This document shows, piece by piece, positions 19,714 through 29,507 of a DNA stretch of 64,000 nt; position 1 is the stretch's first letter, and the number at the start of each line of letters is the position of its first letter. The stretch comes from Paenibacillus psychroresistens. Lineage in GTDB: Bacteria > Bacillota > Bacilli > Paenibacillales > NBRC-103111. The notes beneath the pieces are model-generated. The model was not told the DNA's origin. It searched no databases and saw only the letters and a list, made by a program, of their open reading frames with translations. Position numbers and translations under genes: made by a program. The DNA is taken from NCBI RefSeq assembly GCF_009728935.1, contig NZ_CP034235.1:962501-1026500 (forward strand), given 5' to 3'.

Positions 19714-20097
19714 TTATTGAAAAGCTAAGCTCATATATTGATCCATGGCGGTTTGGATCGATTTTTCATACATACGACTGTGACATACCTGATTATCTGA
19801 TACAATTATTTGATCATCTTGTTTATTGCCATTTCTTAGAATAGAGACATCGATTCTATCCTGTCTTCGATAAAAATGAATCGAGTTGGCTTTAATCCGG
19901 ATGTGAGCGATTGCATTGCAGTCATCGAATTCAATTTCTACTTCTTGGCCGAGATATTTTTGAATCTTCTCAAGGCCTTGATGAATCGTTTTGAGATAGC
20001 TTCTGATATAGTCCTCAACATGATCGAGTAGTTTTCCATTATGAATGGTTTCGGTATAATCCTCGTGAATTTTATTTAATAATTGGTCCTTGTTCAT
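19714..20097 (-). CDS. Small hypothetical protein upstream of catalase
   Basis: 127 residues, acidic and soluble, with no signal peptide. The sequence (VEDYIRSYLKTIHQGLEKIQ, a likely helix, then beta strands and a closing helix) does not match a family I can name. AGGTGATATTGC precedes the ATG. Its 18-base spacing to katA and shared strand suggest a two-gene operon. Confidence 0.65.
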   Translation of the reverse strand: MNKDQLLNKIHEDYTETIHNGKLLDHVEDYIRSYLKTIHQGLEKIQKYLGQEVEIEFDDCNAIAHIRIKANSIHFYRRQDRIDVSILRNGNKQDDQIIVSDNQVCHSRMYEKSIQTAMDQYMSLAFQ

Positions 20098-20318
20098 TGC
20101 AATATCACCTCCATTTTGCTAATTGAACAGACTGGAGCAATTCCTCAGCTTTTGTATTTATATTCGTCCCAAACCTGATCTATGTATGAAATAGTTCTAT
20201 TCCTCTAAGTGTAAATCAGATAAAAAAGTGACAGCAATAACTAAATCTTAGGATATTCAACTCATTTGCTTTTCTCGATAATAGGAAGGGAAGCAAGCAG
20301 AAAAAGGGAGGAATAAGC

Positions 20319-20690
20319 ATGAATCATAGCAAGTGGAAATTATGGGGACTTGTTGCAGTAATGTCGGTTACATTAACCATGTCGGCATGTAGAGGCTCCA
20401 GCAGCTACAGGTGTGGAAACTACAGCACCATCAACAACAGCTGCTGCAGTGGTTGAGGACGGCCCGCTTGTTAAATATGATCCTGCTATTGAAGTATCTA
20501 CGGTCCGCATGCAGAACAGTGGATTGAAGTTCCCTAGCGGAGATGATTGGGACAATAACGTGTATACGCGAGAACTTGATAAACAGCTAGGCGTCAAGCT
20601 CAAAAACAAATGGGTGATTGACGATCAACAGTATGCCAAAAAGCTAAGTGTCTAAATGGTAGCTGGTGATTTCCTTGAACCAAACATAAC
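20319..20690 (+). pseudogene. Sugar ABC transporter binding-lipoprotein remnant
   Basis: An excellent ribosome site (GGGAGG) leads to MNHSKWKLWGLVAVMS and a lipobox-like MSAC, but the frame shifts right after the cysteine. In another frame it continues as PSTTAAAVVEDGPLVKYDPA, then WDNNVYTRELDKQLGVKLKN and DQQYAKKLSV, which is the start of a family-1 solute-binding protein of about 500 residues. It stops there, and decayed sequence resembling MVAGDFLEP follows. So there is one frameshift plus loss of most of the gene. No permease genes are nearby. Confidence 0.75.
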
Positions 20691-20831
20691 AAATAACTGC
20701 TGATACTCTCTCAAAGATTGAGAATTAGTACCACCTATATTCACGAACCCGCGAGGTTTAAGGTAGCTTAGTGTCTGGTTGAAGCGTGAATATTAAGCTA
20801 TGTGAAGACTCTGACTTCTTGGGCTTGCCTC

Positions 20832-21227
20832 TCACAAAATTAATCTTTTTTCCAATTCCTTAATTGTCTTTACCCATTCCTCAAAATTTTCAGATTCTTC
20901 CCATAATTCTTTGAGTTCGGATTCTAAAAGTATTTTTCCAAGTGCTTTTTGAGCTATTACTAATAGATTATTTCCCTGTCCTTTTTGTTGGTTTATCCAC
21001 TCTTCAAGTTCATCATCATATTTTTCTTTTCCGGGTCTATTTTGCAACGCAGCCAGTATTTCTATTGCTCCTAAAGCAATAGCTGCCGTGTCTGTATCTA
21101 AATCACTATCATCAAGCACCATTTCAATAGATTCAGAAATTAAGCTCAAATCCTGCGTTTCTAAGAGTTCTTCTACCCAATCCAATACTGTATCATTTTC
21201 GAGATTTCCATATCCCCATGCTCCCAT
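20832..21227 (-). CDS. DUF4259 protein
   Basis: 131 residues opening with MGAWGYGNLENDTVLDWVEE, the hallmark of DUF4259. The function of the family is unknown; related proteins occur in toxin-immunity settings, but nothing of that kind is seen here. It is strongly acidic and all-helical. The 178 bases between it and the decayed lipoprotein hold an inverted repeat (ATATTCACG near 20738 and CGTGAATAT near 20784). Confidence 0.8.
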   Translation of the reverse strand: MGAWGYGNLENDTVLDWVEELLETQDLSLISESIEMVLDDSDLDTDTAAIALGAIEILAALQNRPGKEKYDDELEEWINQQKGQGNNLLVIAQKALGKILLESELKELWEESENFEEWVKTIKELEKRLIL

Positions 21228-21477
21228 GTACTAACACTCTCGCTTCTTTTTTTGATTTTGTAGTTCTTTATTAACTATTAGTAATTCGGGAATTCACCAA
21301 CCGTCTTATTTACGAATTTTGCAAATTCTACATAGTTGAAGTATTCGCGATGTTATTAAATTATCCTCCCCGATAGCTTAATGAGACAGCCGTATTTAGA
21401 GCTAACTCGTACCATTCATAACGACTCGCTTGCTTACCGCCTTAAATAAAAAATAAGGTTGAAATTACAATATTCAC
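21228..21477. other. Intergenic stretch, no gene seen
   Basis: About 250 bases between the DUF4259 gene and the terminator of the aldo/keto reductase. No open frame with a ribosome site, no repeat and no RNA-like hairpin is convincing. It must hold the promoter of the DUF4259 gene, but I cannot place it with confidence. Confidence 0.5.
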
Positions 21478-21510
21478 CCAAAAAAAACCGACCATTTGGC
21501 TGGCCGGCTT
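21478..21510 (-). terminator. Terminator of the aldo/keto reductase
   Basis: On the minus strand AAGCCGGCCA pairs with TGGTCGGTTT (including G-T pairs) around GCCAAA, followed by a run of T. It lies 18 bases past the stop. Confidence 0.75.
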
Positions 21511-21528
21511 TCTTGATTGTGCTTACCT

Positions 21529-22509
21529 TCATTTGAGATCTCTCAGCTTTGCAAGATCAGCATCTGTTCTGTTGCCGTGGATCACAATTTTAGCAAGCTC
21601 TTTCTCGATTTGATTAAATTCATCATCTGTTAGCTCGATGTCAGCTGCCCTTAGATTTTCTTGAGTTCGCTCAAGTTTTCGTGAACCAGGAATGGGTGCT
21701 ATAAAATCTTTTTTATGCAACATCCATCCAAGAGAAATCTGAGCAGGAGTGGCCTCTTTTAATTCTGCAAAACGGGTTAATAAGTCTAGCAATGGCTGAT
21801 TTGCTAGAATATTCTCCTTGTTAAAGCGAGTGATAACTCTCCTTGCGTCAACTCCAACATATTGGGTATCTGCTTGGATTTTCCCGGACAAAAATCCATT
21901 GGCAAGTGGAGAGAACGGAACAAAGCCGATACCAAGCTCTTCACATGTGGGGATCACATCCTTTTCAAACATCCGCTCCATGATGGAAAATTCACTCTGA
22001 ATCGCAGTCAAGGGAGTTACCGCATGCGCGCGTCGGATTTCATCTTCTGTGGACTGTGATTGTCCCCAGCCTAGGATTTTTCCTTCTTTAATCAGTTCGC
22101 CCATGCAGTATGCGATTTCTTCCACTGGGATGTCCTTGTTCACTCTGTGTTGATAATAGAGGTCGATATGATCTGTTCCAAGTCTTTTTAGAGAAGCCTC
22201 CACATGCCCCCTAATTTGTTGCAGTAGCTTCTCGTTAGAGTTCACTTCGTTGCTTTTTTCAAACATAAACTTGGTGGCAATTACAACCTTATCCCGGATC
22301 GGCTTCAGTGCTTCACCCACCAGTTCCTCGTTGGAACCCATGGCGTATCTCTCGGCTGTGTCGAAAAAAGTACAGCCAATATCATAAGCCTTGCGAATCA
22401 GGCTAATAGCCTCACTGCGCTCTGGCACAGAACCATATCCTTGAGATAGCCCCATACAGCCATAACCAATTGCGGACACTTCTAAATCTCTTAATTTTCT
22501 TTTATGCAT
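21529..22509 (-). CDS. Aldo/keto reductase
   Basis: 326 residues. The catalytic tetrad is present: Asp in CTFFDTAERY (about residue 51), Tyr four residues later, Lys in VVIATKF (about 77), and His in LYYQHRVN (about 119). The NADPH-binding end IPGSRKLERTQEN is near 275. It resembles YhdN/Tas-type soluble reductases that reduce aldehydes and ketones. It is divergent from a LysR gene 120 bases away, which likely regulates it. Confidence 0.9.
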   Translation of the reverse strand: MHKRKLRDLEVSAIGYGCMGLSQGYGSVPERSEAISLIRKAYDIGCTFFDTAERYAMGSNEELVGEALKPIRDKVVIATKFMFEKSNEVNSNEKLLQQIRGHVEASLKRLGTDHIDLYYQHRVNKDIPVEEIAYCMGELIKEGKILGWGQSQSTEDEIRRAHAVTPLTAIQSEFSIMERMFEKDVIPTCEELGIGFVPFSPLANGFLSGKIQADTQYVGVDARRVITRFNKENILANQPLLDLLTRFAELKEATPAQISLGWMLHKKDFIAPIPGSRKLERTQENLRAADIELTDDEFNQIEKELAKIVIHGNRTDADLAKLRDLK

Positions 22510-22629
22510 TTGTTTTTGCCCCTTTCAATCTTTCAGTTCCTCTCTAATTTAACTGTTTTGCACTTGATGCGGAAGTTCAAATAGGTTAGGATGGCATTAA
22601 CTAAAAGTTTAAGCGAGGAGGGGCTTTAA

Positions 22630-23520
22630 ATGAACGAACAATTGAATACGTTTATTCAGGTGGCAGAGTCTGGGAGCTTTTCCAAGGCGGCTGAAAAACT
22701 ATTTATTTCTCCAACCGCTGTGATGAAGCAAATTAATTCATTGGAAAAGCATGTAGGAGTGCCTCTTTTGATTCGCACTAACCATGGTGTTGAGCTTACC
22801 GAGGCAGGAAAATCATTTAACAAGGATGCAGCATTTTTTTTGCAGTATTTTCAAGAAGCCGTGCTACGTATACGTCAAGCCGCACAAGGAAATCAGCATG
22901 TGATTCGCGTGGGAACTTCAATGCTTAATCCCTGCAAGGTTTTGCTGGATTTGTGGAATGAAATCAGCGACCAATATCCGCAATTCAAAATAAAAATCGT
23001 CCATTTTGAGGATGATGCTTATACTCTCCCAACCACCTACCGTTCCATTGGCAAATACTTTGATTTCATTGTAGGACCATACCTTATTGAAGATTGGAAG
23101 GATTATTTCAGTGTGCTTGAGCTGGGAAGTTACCGCTTTAGCTTTGCTGTATCTCGCAACCATCGGCTGGCTTCTAAAATAACACTGTCTGTCAAAGATT
23201 TGTATGGAGAGAAATTGGCGGTGGTGAAAGGTGGAAAAAGTGCAGTAATTGATGGAATTCGTGATTTTTTGATAAGGAACCATCCTAAAATCAAAATTAA
23301 AGATGTTCCGCGCCTTTATGATATTGATGTATTCAATCGTTGCGAGCAAAGTGATACTGTCCTACTAACATTGGATGCATGGTCAGATATTCATCCGTCC
23401 TTAGTGACCATCCCTAGTGATTTGGATTTCACGGCACCCTATGGTTTGCTATATCCCTTAAATCCAACCGAGACTGTCAGCCAGTTTTTAGAAATCATAA
23501 AAGAAATGCAAACTGAGTGA
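22630..23520 (+). CDS. LysR-family transcriptional regulator
   Basis: 296 residues. The winged helix-turn-helix is at about 2-60 (LNTFIQVAESGSFSKAAEKL, then SPTAVMKQINSLEKHVGVPL). A LysR-type substrate-binding domain follows. The ATG follows AGGAGGGG. It is divergent from the aldo/keto reductase, the usual arrangement for a LysR protein and its target. Confidence 0.9.
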   Translation: MNEQLNTFIQVAESGSFSKAAEKLFISPTAVMKQINSLEKHVGVPLLIRTNHGVELTEAGKSFNKDAAFFLQYFQEAVLRIRQAAQGNQHVIRVGTSMLNPCKVLLDLWNEISDQYPQFKIKIVHFEDDAYTLPTTYRSIGKYFDFIVGPYLIEDWKDYFSVLELGSYRFSFAVSRNHRLASKITLSVKDLYGEKLAVVKGGKSAVIDGIRDFLIRNHPKIKIKDVPRLYDIDVFNRCEQSDTVLLTLDAWSDIHPSLVTIPSDLDFTAPYGLLYPLNPTETVSQFLEIIKEMQTE

Positions 23521-23620
23521 AAGGGATAACGCCTTGAATTGTACAAAATTAGCGCCAGCATATTTTTTGAAATCCAGAGAATCATTGCGTAAAGTAAGTG
23601 AAGTGGTAATCTTCCCCGAG

Positions 23621-23941
23621 TCAGATTGTTCCAAACGCCCCCAATCCCCCTAAATCTGCTTCGAGCCATAGCGGACGCCAGCCACAAGTACGACGTCGCC
23701 AATGCTGAAGTGCGTTCCACTGATTCTGCAAATCCTCAGTCAAGGTGTTGCCGTTGGTGTCTTCTACACCAAGAGTCAGGCCATTAACGCCGACAACTGC
23801 CGTATCCAGCAGAATGGAATCCAGAGTATCCCAGAAGTAGCCTGTGGAGGTATTGATCGCCATACCGCTATTGATATAGTTGAGTGCGTATTGGGTTGAC
23901 ACCGCTAAAGCTTCAGCTGACCGATTCAACGGAGGCTGCAT
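23621..23941 (-). other. Possible gene remnant, opposite strand
   Basis: A 106-residue open frame on the minus strand reads smoothly in its first 75 residues (ALAVSTQYALNYINSGMAIN, DTLDSILLDTAVVGVNGLTL), which looks like real protein. The rest (HWRRRTCGWRPLWLE) looks like out-of-frame decay. There is no ribosome site, and it overlaps the start of the oxidoreductase remnant on the other strand. I do not recognise it. Across 23521-23939 I see no other gene. Confidence 0.3.
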
Positions 23942-24502
23942 GAGACGTGTTCGATTGGGAGTGATTGGATGCGGGGTAATTGGCCGTATTCATCTGAGCA
24001 TGGCTGTACAAATGGAGCATATTCAGCTAATGGCGGTTGCGGATACGAATTATGAAGCCGCATCAGCCGCAGGGGAAATCTATGGAGTACAAGCTGTCTA
24101 TTACAATGGACATGATTTGATCGATGAGGAATGAATGCTCAGGAGGTGGAGATCATCATGCAGGCTAGAGGCTCACTTGTCGCGGCAAGCTGCACTTCAC
24201 GTTTTCGTTTTCTTGAATCCCGGCTGGTTATAACCTTTCATATGCTGCCTGGAGAAAACAAGGAAATTTTATTCCATCAAGCAGATTCGGAGAAAGGTGT
24301 AATAACGAGCCGAGTTTGGTCGGGGAGCGAGAGCTGGGATACGCTTCATTCGGGGCTCATGAGTGACTTTGCTTCTGCGATCATAGAAGACCGTCCACCA
24401 ATGGGAACATTAGAGGAAGCCTATTTGGCGTAAAGTGTGATTGACGACGCGATTTACCTCTCTTCTGATGAAAATCGGGCTGTATTAGTATTTCAAAAAT
24501 AG
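23940..24502 (+). pseudogene. Gfo/Idh/MocA oxidoreductase remnant
   Basis: GGAGG leads to MRRVRLGVIGCGVIGRIHLS, a perfect Gfo/Idh N-terminus, which stops after 64 residues at 24134. The C-terminal third resumes in a shifted frame (RFLESRLVITFHMLP, then SDFASAIIEDRPPMGTLEEA), meets a second stop at 24431, and continues as IDDAIYLSSDENR to 24502. About half of the usual 330 residues are missing. The gene is broken by a large internal deletion plus a nonsense change. Confidence 0.8.
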
Positions 24503-24521
24503 CCAGTAATCAAACCTTAAC

Positions 24522-24583
24522 TTGACATTAAAAAGTAGTAATGTTATAAAAAGGTGTTGGCACTCGACAACTTAGAGTGCTAA
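24522..24583 (+). promoter_or_regulatory. htpG promoter with CIRCE element (HrcA operator)
   Basis: TTGACA at 24522-24527 and TATAAA at 24545-24550 are 17 bases apart. The CIRCE inverted repeat follows at 24557-24583: TTGGCACTC, nine bases, GAGTGCTAA. Only one base differs from the canonical TTAGCACTC arm. The element sits at the expected transcription start, so HrcA binding would block htpG. Confidence 0.92.
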
Positions 24584-24617
24584 AGTTACACACCTAGCTT
24601 GAAAGGGGAATTTATTC

Positions 24618-26501
24618 GTGAAAAAAACACAGTTTAAAGCAGAATCCAAACGGCTTTTAGAAATGATGATTAATTCCATCTATACGCAAAAAGAAATATT
24701 CCTGAGAGAGCTGCTTTCCAACTCTAGTGATGCAATTGATAAAATGTATTACAAAGCGTTGACGGATGAAAATTTGGCTTTTGACCAAGAAAACTACTTT
24801 ATTAAAGTGACTGCCGACAAGGAAGCAAGAACTTTAACTATTCGTGATACAGGTATTGGAATGTCGAAGGAAGAGCTAATCGACAACCTTGGAGTTATTG
24901 CCAAGAGCGGATCATTAGCATTCAAGAAAGAGAATGAATCTAAAGAAGGCCACGATATCATCGGTCAATTCGGTGTTGGCTTCTATTCAGCATTCATGGT
25001 TGCAGATGTAGTTACTGTGATAAGCAAGCCTTTTGGCAGTGATGAAGCTTATAAATGGGAATCCACAGGCGCAGACGGATATACAGTAGAGTTAGCTGAG
25101 AAGGATTCAGTAGGTACTGAAATTATTCTTACGATCAAACCAAACACAGAAGATGAGAAGTTTGACGAATGGCTCGAGACTTACCGCTTAAAAGGGATCA
25201 TCAAAAAATATTCCGACTTCATTAAATACCCGATTAAGATGGATACTACCAGCAAAAGAGCTAAAGAAGACAGCGAAGATGGCGAGTTCGAGGATTTTGA
25301 AGAAGAAGAGACTGTTAACAGCAGAGTTCCGATTTGGAGAAAGAACAAAAAAGAGCTTACCGATGCAGACTATGAGCAATTCTATGCGGACAAGCGTTAT
25401 GGGTACGACAAGCCAATTAAGCATATTCATCTTAGTGTTGACGGTGCTGTTAGATATGACGCGATCCTTTTCATTCCAGAGAACATTCCGTTTGATTTCT
25501 ATTCCAAAGAATTTGAAAAGGGACTAGAGCTTTATGCGAATGGTGTTTTGATCATGGATAAATGTGCTGATTTGCTGCCTGATTATTTTAGCTTTGTTAA
25601 AGGGATGGTAGATTCCGAGGATCTATCGCTTAATATCTCGAGAGAGATGCTGCAGCATGACCGTCAGCTTAAGCTGATCGCGAAGAACATTAAGAGTAAA
25701 ATCAAAAACCAACTGCTAAGCTTATTGAAGGACGAAAGAGATAAGTATGAGCAATTCTATAAATCCTTCGGCAGACAGCTTAAATACGGGATTTACAGTG
25801 ATTATGGCACGCATAAGGACGAGCTGCAGGATTTATTACTATTCCACTCTTCCAAAGCGAAGAAGTTAATCACTCTAGATGAATATGTAGCCAACATGCC
25901 AGAGGATCAAAAATATATCTACTACGCATCTGGTGAAACGAATGAGAGAATAGATAAACTGCCGCAAACAGAAATGGTATCCGATAAAGGCTATGAAATC
26001 CTTTACTTTACGGACGATATTGATGAATTTGCAATCAAAATGGTCATGAAGTATAAAGAAAAAGAGTTTAAATCTGTATCGAGTGGCGATCTGGGGATTG
26101 AAGCAGATGAAAGTGAGAAAACAACCGAGTCCGAAGAAAGCGACAACAAAGAATTATTCGAGTATATGAAAGCTCAATTGACGGATAAAGTCAGTAATGT
26201 GAGAGCATCCAAGCGCCTAAGATCTCACCCGGTATGCTTCTCCACCGATGGTGAAGTCACGATTGAAATGGAAAAAATCTTGAAATCGATGCCTAACAAC
26301 CAAGATGTAAAAGCAGACAAGGTTTTGGAAATCAACGTCAATCATGCCGTATTCCACTCACTTAAGGCTGCCTTTGAGCAAGATAAAGACAAGCTGAATC
26401 TTTATACAGCTCTGTTATACAGCCAAGCATTACTGATTGAAGGCTTGCCGCTTCAGGATCCAGTTGAGTTCACCAACGATATATGTAAAATCATGGTCTA
26501 A
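24618..26501 (+). CDS. htpG: Hsp90-family chaperone HtpG
   Basis: 627 residues. The N-terminal GHKL ATPase has its signature motifs: [15 protein letters not shown] (about 29), [14 protein letters not shown] (about 73) and [13 protein letters not shown] (about 115). The middle and C-terminal domains are complete. It is a cytosolic ATP-dependent chaperone. The GTG start follows GAAAGGGGAA. The upstream CIRCE site implies control by HrcA, unlike B. subtilis, where htpG is not in the HrcA regulon. Confidence 0.97.
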   Translation: MKKTQFKAESKRLLEMMINSIYTQKEIFLRELLSNSSDAIDKMYYKALTDENLAFDQENYFIKVTADKEARTLTIRDTGIGMSKEELIDNLGVIAKSGSLAFKKENESKEGHDIIGQFGVGFYSAFMVADVVTVISKPFGSDEAYKWESTGADGYTVELAEKDSVGTEIILTIKPNTEDEKFDEWLETYRLKGIIKKYSDFIKYPIKMDTTSKRAKEDSEDGEFEDFEEEETVNSRVPIWRKNKKELTDADYEQFYADKRYGYDKPIKHIHLSVDGAVRYDAILFIPENIPFDFYSKEFEKGLELYANGVLIMDKCADLLPDYFSFVKGMVDSEDLSLNISREMLQHDRQLKLIAKNIKSKIKNQLLSLLKDERDKYEQFYKSFGRQLKYGIYSDYGTHKDELQDLLLFHSSKAKKLITLDEYVANMPEDQKYIYYASGETNERIDKLPQTEMVSDKGYEILYFTDDIDEFAIKMVMKYKEKEFKSVSSGDLGIEADESEKTTESEESDNKELFEYMKAQLTDKVSNVRASKRLRSHPVCFSTDGEVTIEMEKILKSMPNNQDVKADKVLEINVNHAVFHSLKAAFEQDKDKLNLYTALLYSQALLIEGLPLQDPVEFTNDICKIMV

Positions 26502-26522
26502 GTAAATAACCGTTTGAGAGAA

Positions 26523-26550
26523 GAAGGCAGATTTATTTGCCTTCTTTTTT
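26523..26550 (+). terminator. htpG terminator, overlapping the convergent gene's end
   Basis: GAAGGCA pairs with TGCCTTC around an 8-base loop, followed by TTTTTTC. The right half encodes the final Lys-Lys-Lys-Glu-Gly-Lys of the gene on the other strand. Confidence 0.85.
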
Positions 26551-27384
26551 CTTCCCTAGTTCACTTAACGATTTCACTATTTGATCGGCTACTTCATGTG
26601 ATTTGAGATATTTTTCATGAGATAACGGAGTCCAGCTGAGAATACCAGGGCAGCGGACTTCCACATCTTTGCTGACATTCTTGTAGTATTGAGGGTTAAG
26701 TCCTTTAATCGGAAAAGCCAGCAGATCATTTTTGTCGTAGAAATTAACCCATTCACCGATAGCAAGCTTTTTGAGATTTGGTGCAGGTACACGAATCGGA
26801 ATGCCAAAATGTTCAAATCTCATGGTCCAAAGTGCAATAGGACTGCCTAATGTATAAAAATGAGTAAGGGTTTGCCCTTTTACAAGATTAGAGTTGCTTG
26901 AGTTTATTACATCGGCTGCTTTTTGGATCATCTTGTTATTCTGTAAATCATAGAAAAAGTTACTTGATATTATAGTGCCAAGACTATGGGAGATCACACA
27001 TAAGGGAGCATTCTCGCCTGCTTTTTTGGAAAGTCTTAGCAAGCACTCCGCATAACGCTTATGAATATCGTCATAAATATAGTCATTCGGGCAAGGATCA
27101 TTTTCTTTGGGGACAGCCTGATAAGCAATGACATCACCCAAATAATTTAGGACAAAGCTGCGCAGCCTTGTAGGTTTCCCATGATGTTGATGGATAGCTT
27201 GAGTTCGTGCCCAGAGCTTTTTCTCGAGTTTATCTGTAATATCTCCCCAGAATACACCCTCAATATGCAGCTGGATGGAAGGATTTACTAAAGCCATTTT
27301 CTTGATTAATAAGCTTTCCATAGCTAAATAGAAATCTAACTTTTGCTGTCCCATGCCGTGGACAATTGCGATAGCGATCTTCAA
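26533..27384 (-). CDS. Alpha/beta hydrolase-like protein
   Basis: 283 residues. IAIAIVHGMGQQ at the N-terminus gives an oxyanion-type HG motif, and the nucleophile elbow is CVISHSLGTIISS (Ser about residue 137). FYTLGSPIALW follows, and a candidate Asp/His pair lies in DKNDLLAFP and PLSHEKYL. There is no signal peptide, so it should be cytoplasmic. It may act on an ester or lipid; the substrate is unknown. Confidence 0.7.
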   Translation of the reverse strand: MKIAIAIVHGMGQQKLDFYLAMESLLIKKMALVNPSIQLHIEGVFWGDITDKLEKKLWARTQAIHQHHGKPTRLRSFVLNYLGDVIAYQAVPKENDPCPNDYIYDDIHKRYAECLLRLSKKAGENAPLCVISHSLGTIISSNFFYDLQNNKMIQKAADVINSSNSNLVKGQTLTHFYTLGSPIALWTMRFEHFGIPIRVPAPNLKKLAIGEWVNFYDKNDLLAFPIKGLNPQYYKNVSKDVEVRCPGILSWTPLSHEKYLKSHEVADQIVKSLSELGKKKEGK

Positions 27385-27473
27385 CTTCCATTCCCCCTCT
27401 TTAACAAAACCTAGCCTGTAAATTAGTTTATTCAGGAGTTTGTATTTGGGTTTAGAGGAAATTTGGCTAGGGA

Positions 27474-27541
27474 GGTCAGATTGAAAAAACCAAGCGACGA
27501 ATATACAAACTCGTTACTTGGCTTTTTTTGTTGTTGAAGGC
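27474..27541 (+). other. Hairpin with T-run and an 18-codon ORF across it
   Basis: CCAAGCGACGA at 27490-27500 pairs with TCGTTACTTGG at 27511-27521, followed by TTTTTTT: a good terminator, yet no gene ends here. GGGAGG at 27470-27475 precedes a TTG at 27481 that opens an 18-residue frame (MKKPSDEYTNSLLGFFCC) running through the hairpin to 27537. It may be an attenuator or leader peptide for the gene at 27610, or a relic of a deleted gene. Confidence 0.4.
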
Positions 27542-27609
27542 ATAAGCAACATCGCTTTGCCATATATTCAGGATAGAGCCCTTATCATGTGTGAAATGAG
27601 GTAGTAATC

Positions 27610-27897
27610 ATGTCAAATGTGGTGGATCTAAATTTGGATACAGATGAAATTGAGTTAAAGCTCGAAAACTCTCCTGGAGTACAGAAAATACAATACGCTA
27701 AAATTTCACGTTTAAAATTCTCGGAGGGTTCCGTTAAAAAATGGTTTAAAGTCAAACAGTTCAGGATCATTGAAGTCCATGTTAGAGGAAATGACACTCC
27801 TTTTATTATCTCAGGTGATAGGGTGAAAACACTCGAACAAATGGAACCTTATCTCAGGCAGATGGCGGAAAAGCACAACGTTATCATTGAAGCTTAA
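27610..27897 (+). CDS. Small conserved hypothetical protein, PH-like
   Basis: 95 residues, basic and soluble. Strand-rich sequence (DEIELKLENSPGVQKIQYAK, FKVKQFRIIEVHV, TPFIISGDRVKTLE) ends in one helix (MEPYLRQMAEKH), the layout of a small PH-like domain. That is inference only. It lies between the hairpin at 27490-27529 and a bidirectional terminator. Confidence 0.55.
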   Translation: MSNVVDLNLDTDEIELKLENSPGVQKIQYAKISRLKFSEGSVKKWFKVKQFRIIEVHVRGNDTPFIISGDRVKTLEQMEPYLRQMAEKHNVIIEA

Positions 27898-27908
27898 CTG
27901 CATTACAA

Positions 27909-27936
27909 AAACCGGTCCTATTTATGGGATCGGTTT
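27909..27936. terminator. Bidirectional terminator
   Basis: AAACCGGTCC pairs with GGATCGGTTT (one G-T pair) around a 7-8-base loop with A and T flanks on both sides, between convergent genes. Confidence 0.65.
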
Positions 27937-29503
27937 AAAGCGGTGTTAAGCTTGGGTCGATATATTTCTCTCTAATTTTCAGGATAGCAGGTAAATTATC
28001 AAAGAATAGACTCACAAGCTGGGGATCGAAGTGATGCCCGCTTTCTTGAGTGAAATATTCAAGAATCTCCTCAAGCGCCCAAGCTTCCTTGTAAACGCGC
28101 TTGGTATTCAAGGCATCGAATACATCGGCCAATGCTGCAATTCTGCCATAAATATGAATCTCTTCCCCGGCTAGTCCATTGGGATAGCCTTGGCCGTTAA
28201 ATTTCTCGTGATGCTGATGAGCGATAATTGCGGCTGTTTTGAAGATGTCGCGATTGGAATGATTTAACATCGCATAGCCATGCAGTGTATGGTTCTTAAT
28301 GATTTCAAACTCTTCCACAGTCAGCTTGCCTGGCTTATTTAAGATTGCATCAGGTACGGCAACCTTGCCGACATCATGCATGGATGAAGCTAAGCGAATC
28401 ACTTCGGCCTCATTTTCAGGTATTCCGTACTTCAGAGCAAGCAATTTGGAGTACTCGGCAACACGTTTAACGTGATTTCCGGTTTCTTTCGAACGTGTCT
28501 CCGCAATTTCCCCCAAGGTAAAGATGATTTCCATCTGCGTATGCTCAACCTCTTCATTGAGGTAGATATTATCAAAGGCTACAGTCACATTCGTGCAATA
28601 AATTTCAATTAAATAACGGTCCCATTCGTTGAGCTTCTTGGCGCCTTCAAAATAGATAACGTTCTCTCTGCCTGTTTTGCTTTGGAAATAACAAGTGAAA
28701 TGATTCTCGTAGAATTCACTTTTCTTCTCATGAAAGGACTTTTCAATAGACTTAAAGATATGGGCAGGCACTTTATCTTCTACGCGTTCGTTTTCGTAAA
28801 CGGAATAATCGCCAGAAGCGGCAAGAATATAAATTTCTTCCTGTCCTTTGGCAACGGCATAGCTATTGCAATGCACAGCATTCTTATTCAAGTTCAGAAT
28901 GGAGGTCAATTGGGTCAGAACCCCTGAAGCAAAATTCCGCATCGACATGACTTCGAACAAGTCTGCAGAGGAATTGATGATTTTCTCAAGCCCGATTTTG
29001 TTGTTCTCAATAACCATGATATCGCGATAGGAGCGCAGAGCTGCCATCATCGTAGTAAAGAGCTTTTGCGAGGTTAATTCGGTTTTTTCTTTGTAATCGT
29101 TAATATCGTAATTGGTGATAACTGTTTTCTCGGGTGCTTGTCCAGGCTGACCAGTACGGAGAATAATCCGGACCCATTTATATTTTAATTCCTCACGAAT
29201 GTACTTAACGATTTTCAATCCGGAGTCATCCTGGTCCATAACGACATCCAAAAGAATAATCGCAACGTCGGGATGCTCATCAATTACGCTTTTTGCCTGA
29301 TCTTCGGTAAAGGCGCTGATAAATTCCAATGACTTGCCATCGAATTCAAAATCACTTAAAACCATGCGAGTTAGATGATGGACTTCTTGCTCGTCATCGA
29401 CAATAATGACCTTCCATTTTTCCTTCTCATAATAAGATTGTTGAGTATCAACTACTTCTTCATCGGCGAATGTTAGAAAATCATCATTTTGCTCACTAAA
29501 CAT
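27935..29503 (-). CDS. Response regulator with DUF3369 and HD-GYP domains
   Basis: 522 residues. A receiver domain is at about 30-155 (KVIIVDDEQEVHHL, phosphoacceptor Asp in VAIILLDVVMDQDD), then a DUF3369 sensor-like region (about 165-310), then an HD-GYP domain at about 330-510 with HDVGKVAVPD and HHEKFNGQGYP. The key residues of c-di-GMP phosphodiesterases are all present. It should lower c-di-GMP when phosphorylated by the kinase encoded 4 bases upstream. Confidence 0.93.
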   Translation of the reverse strand: MFSEQNDDFLTFADEEVVDTQQSYYEKEKWKVIIVDDEQEVHHLTRMVLSDFEFDGKSLEFISAFTEDQAKSVIDEHPDVAIILLDVVMDQDDSGLKIVKYIREELKYKWVRIILRTGQPGQAPEKTVITNYDINDYKEKTELTSQKLFTTMMAALRSYRDIMVIENNKIGLEKIINSSADLFEVMSMRNFASGVLTQLTSILNLNKNAVHCNSYAVAKGQEEIYILAASGDYSVYENERVEDKVPAHIFKSIEKSFHEKKSEFYENHFTCYFQSKTGRENVIYFEGAKKLNEWDRYLIEIYCTNVTVAFDNIYLNEEVEHTQMEIIFTLGEIAETRSKETGNHVKRVAEYSKLLALKYGIPENEAEVIRLASSMHDVGKVAVPDAILNKPGKLTVEEFEIIKNHTLHGYAMLNHSNRDIFKTAAIIAHQHHEKFNGQGYPNGLAGEEIHIYGRIAALADVFDALNTKRVYKEAWALEEILEYFTQESGHHFDPQLVSLFFDNLPAILKIREKYIDPSLTPL

Positions 29504-29507
29504 TTAA

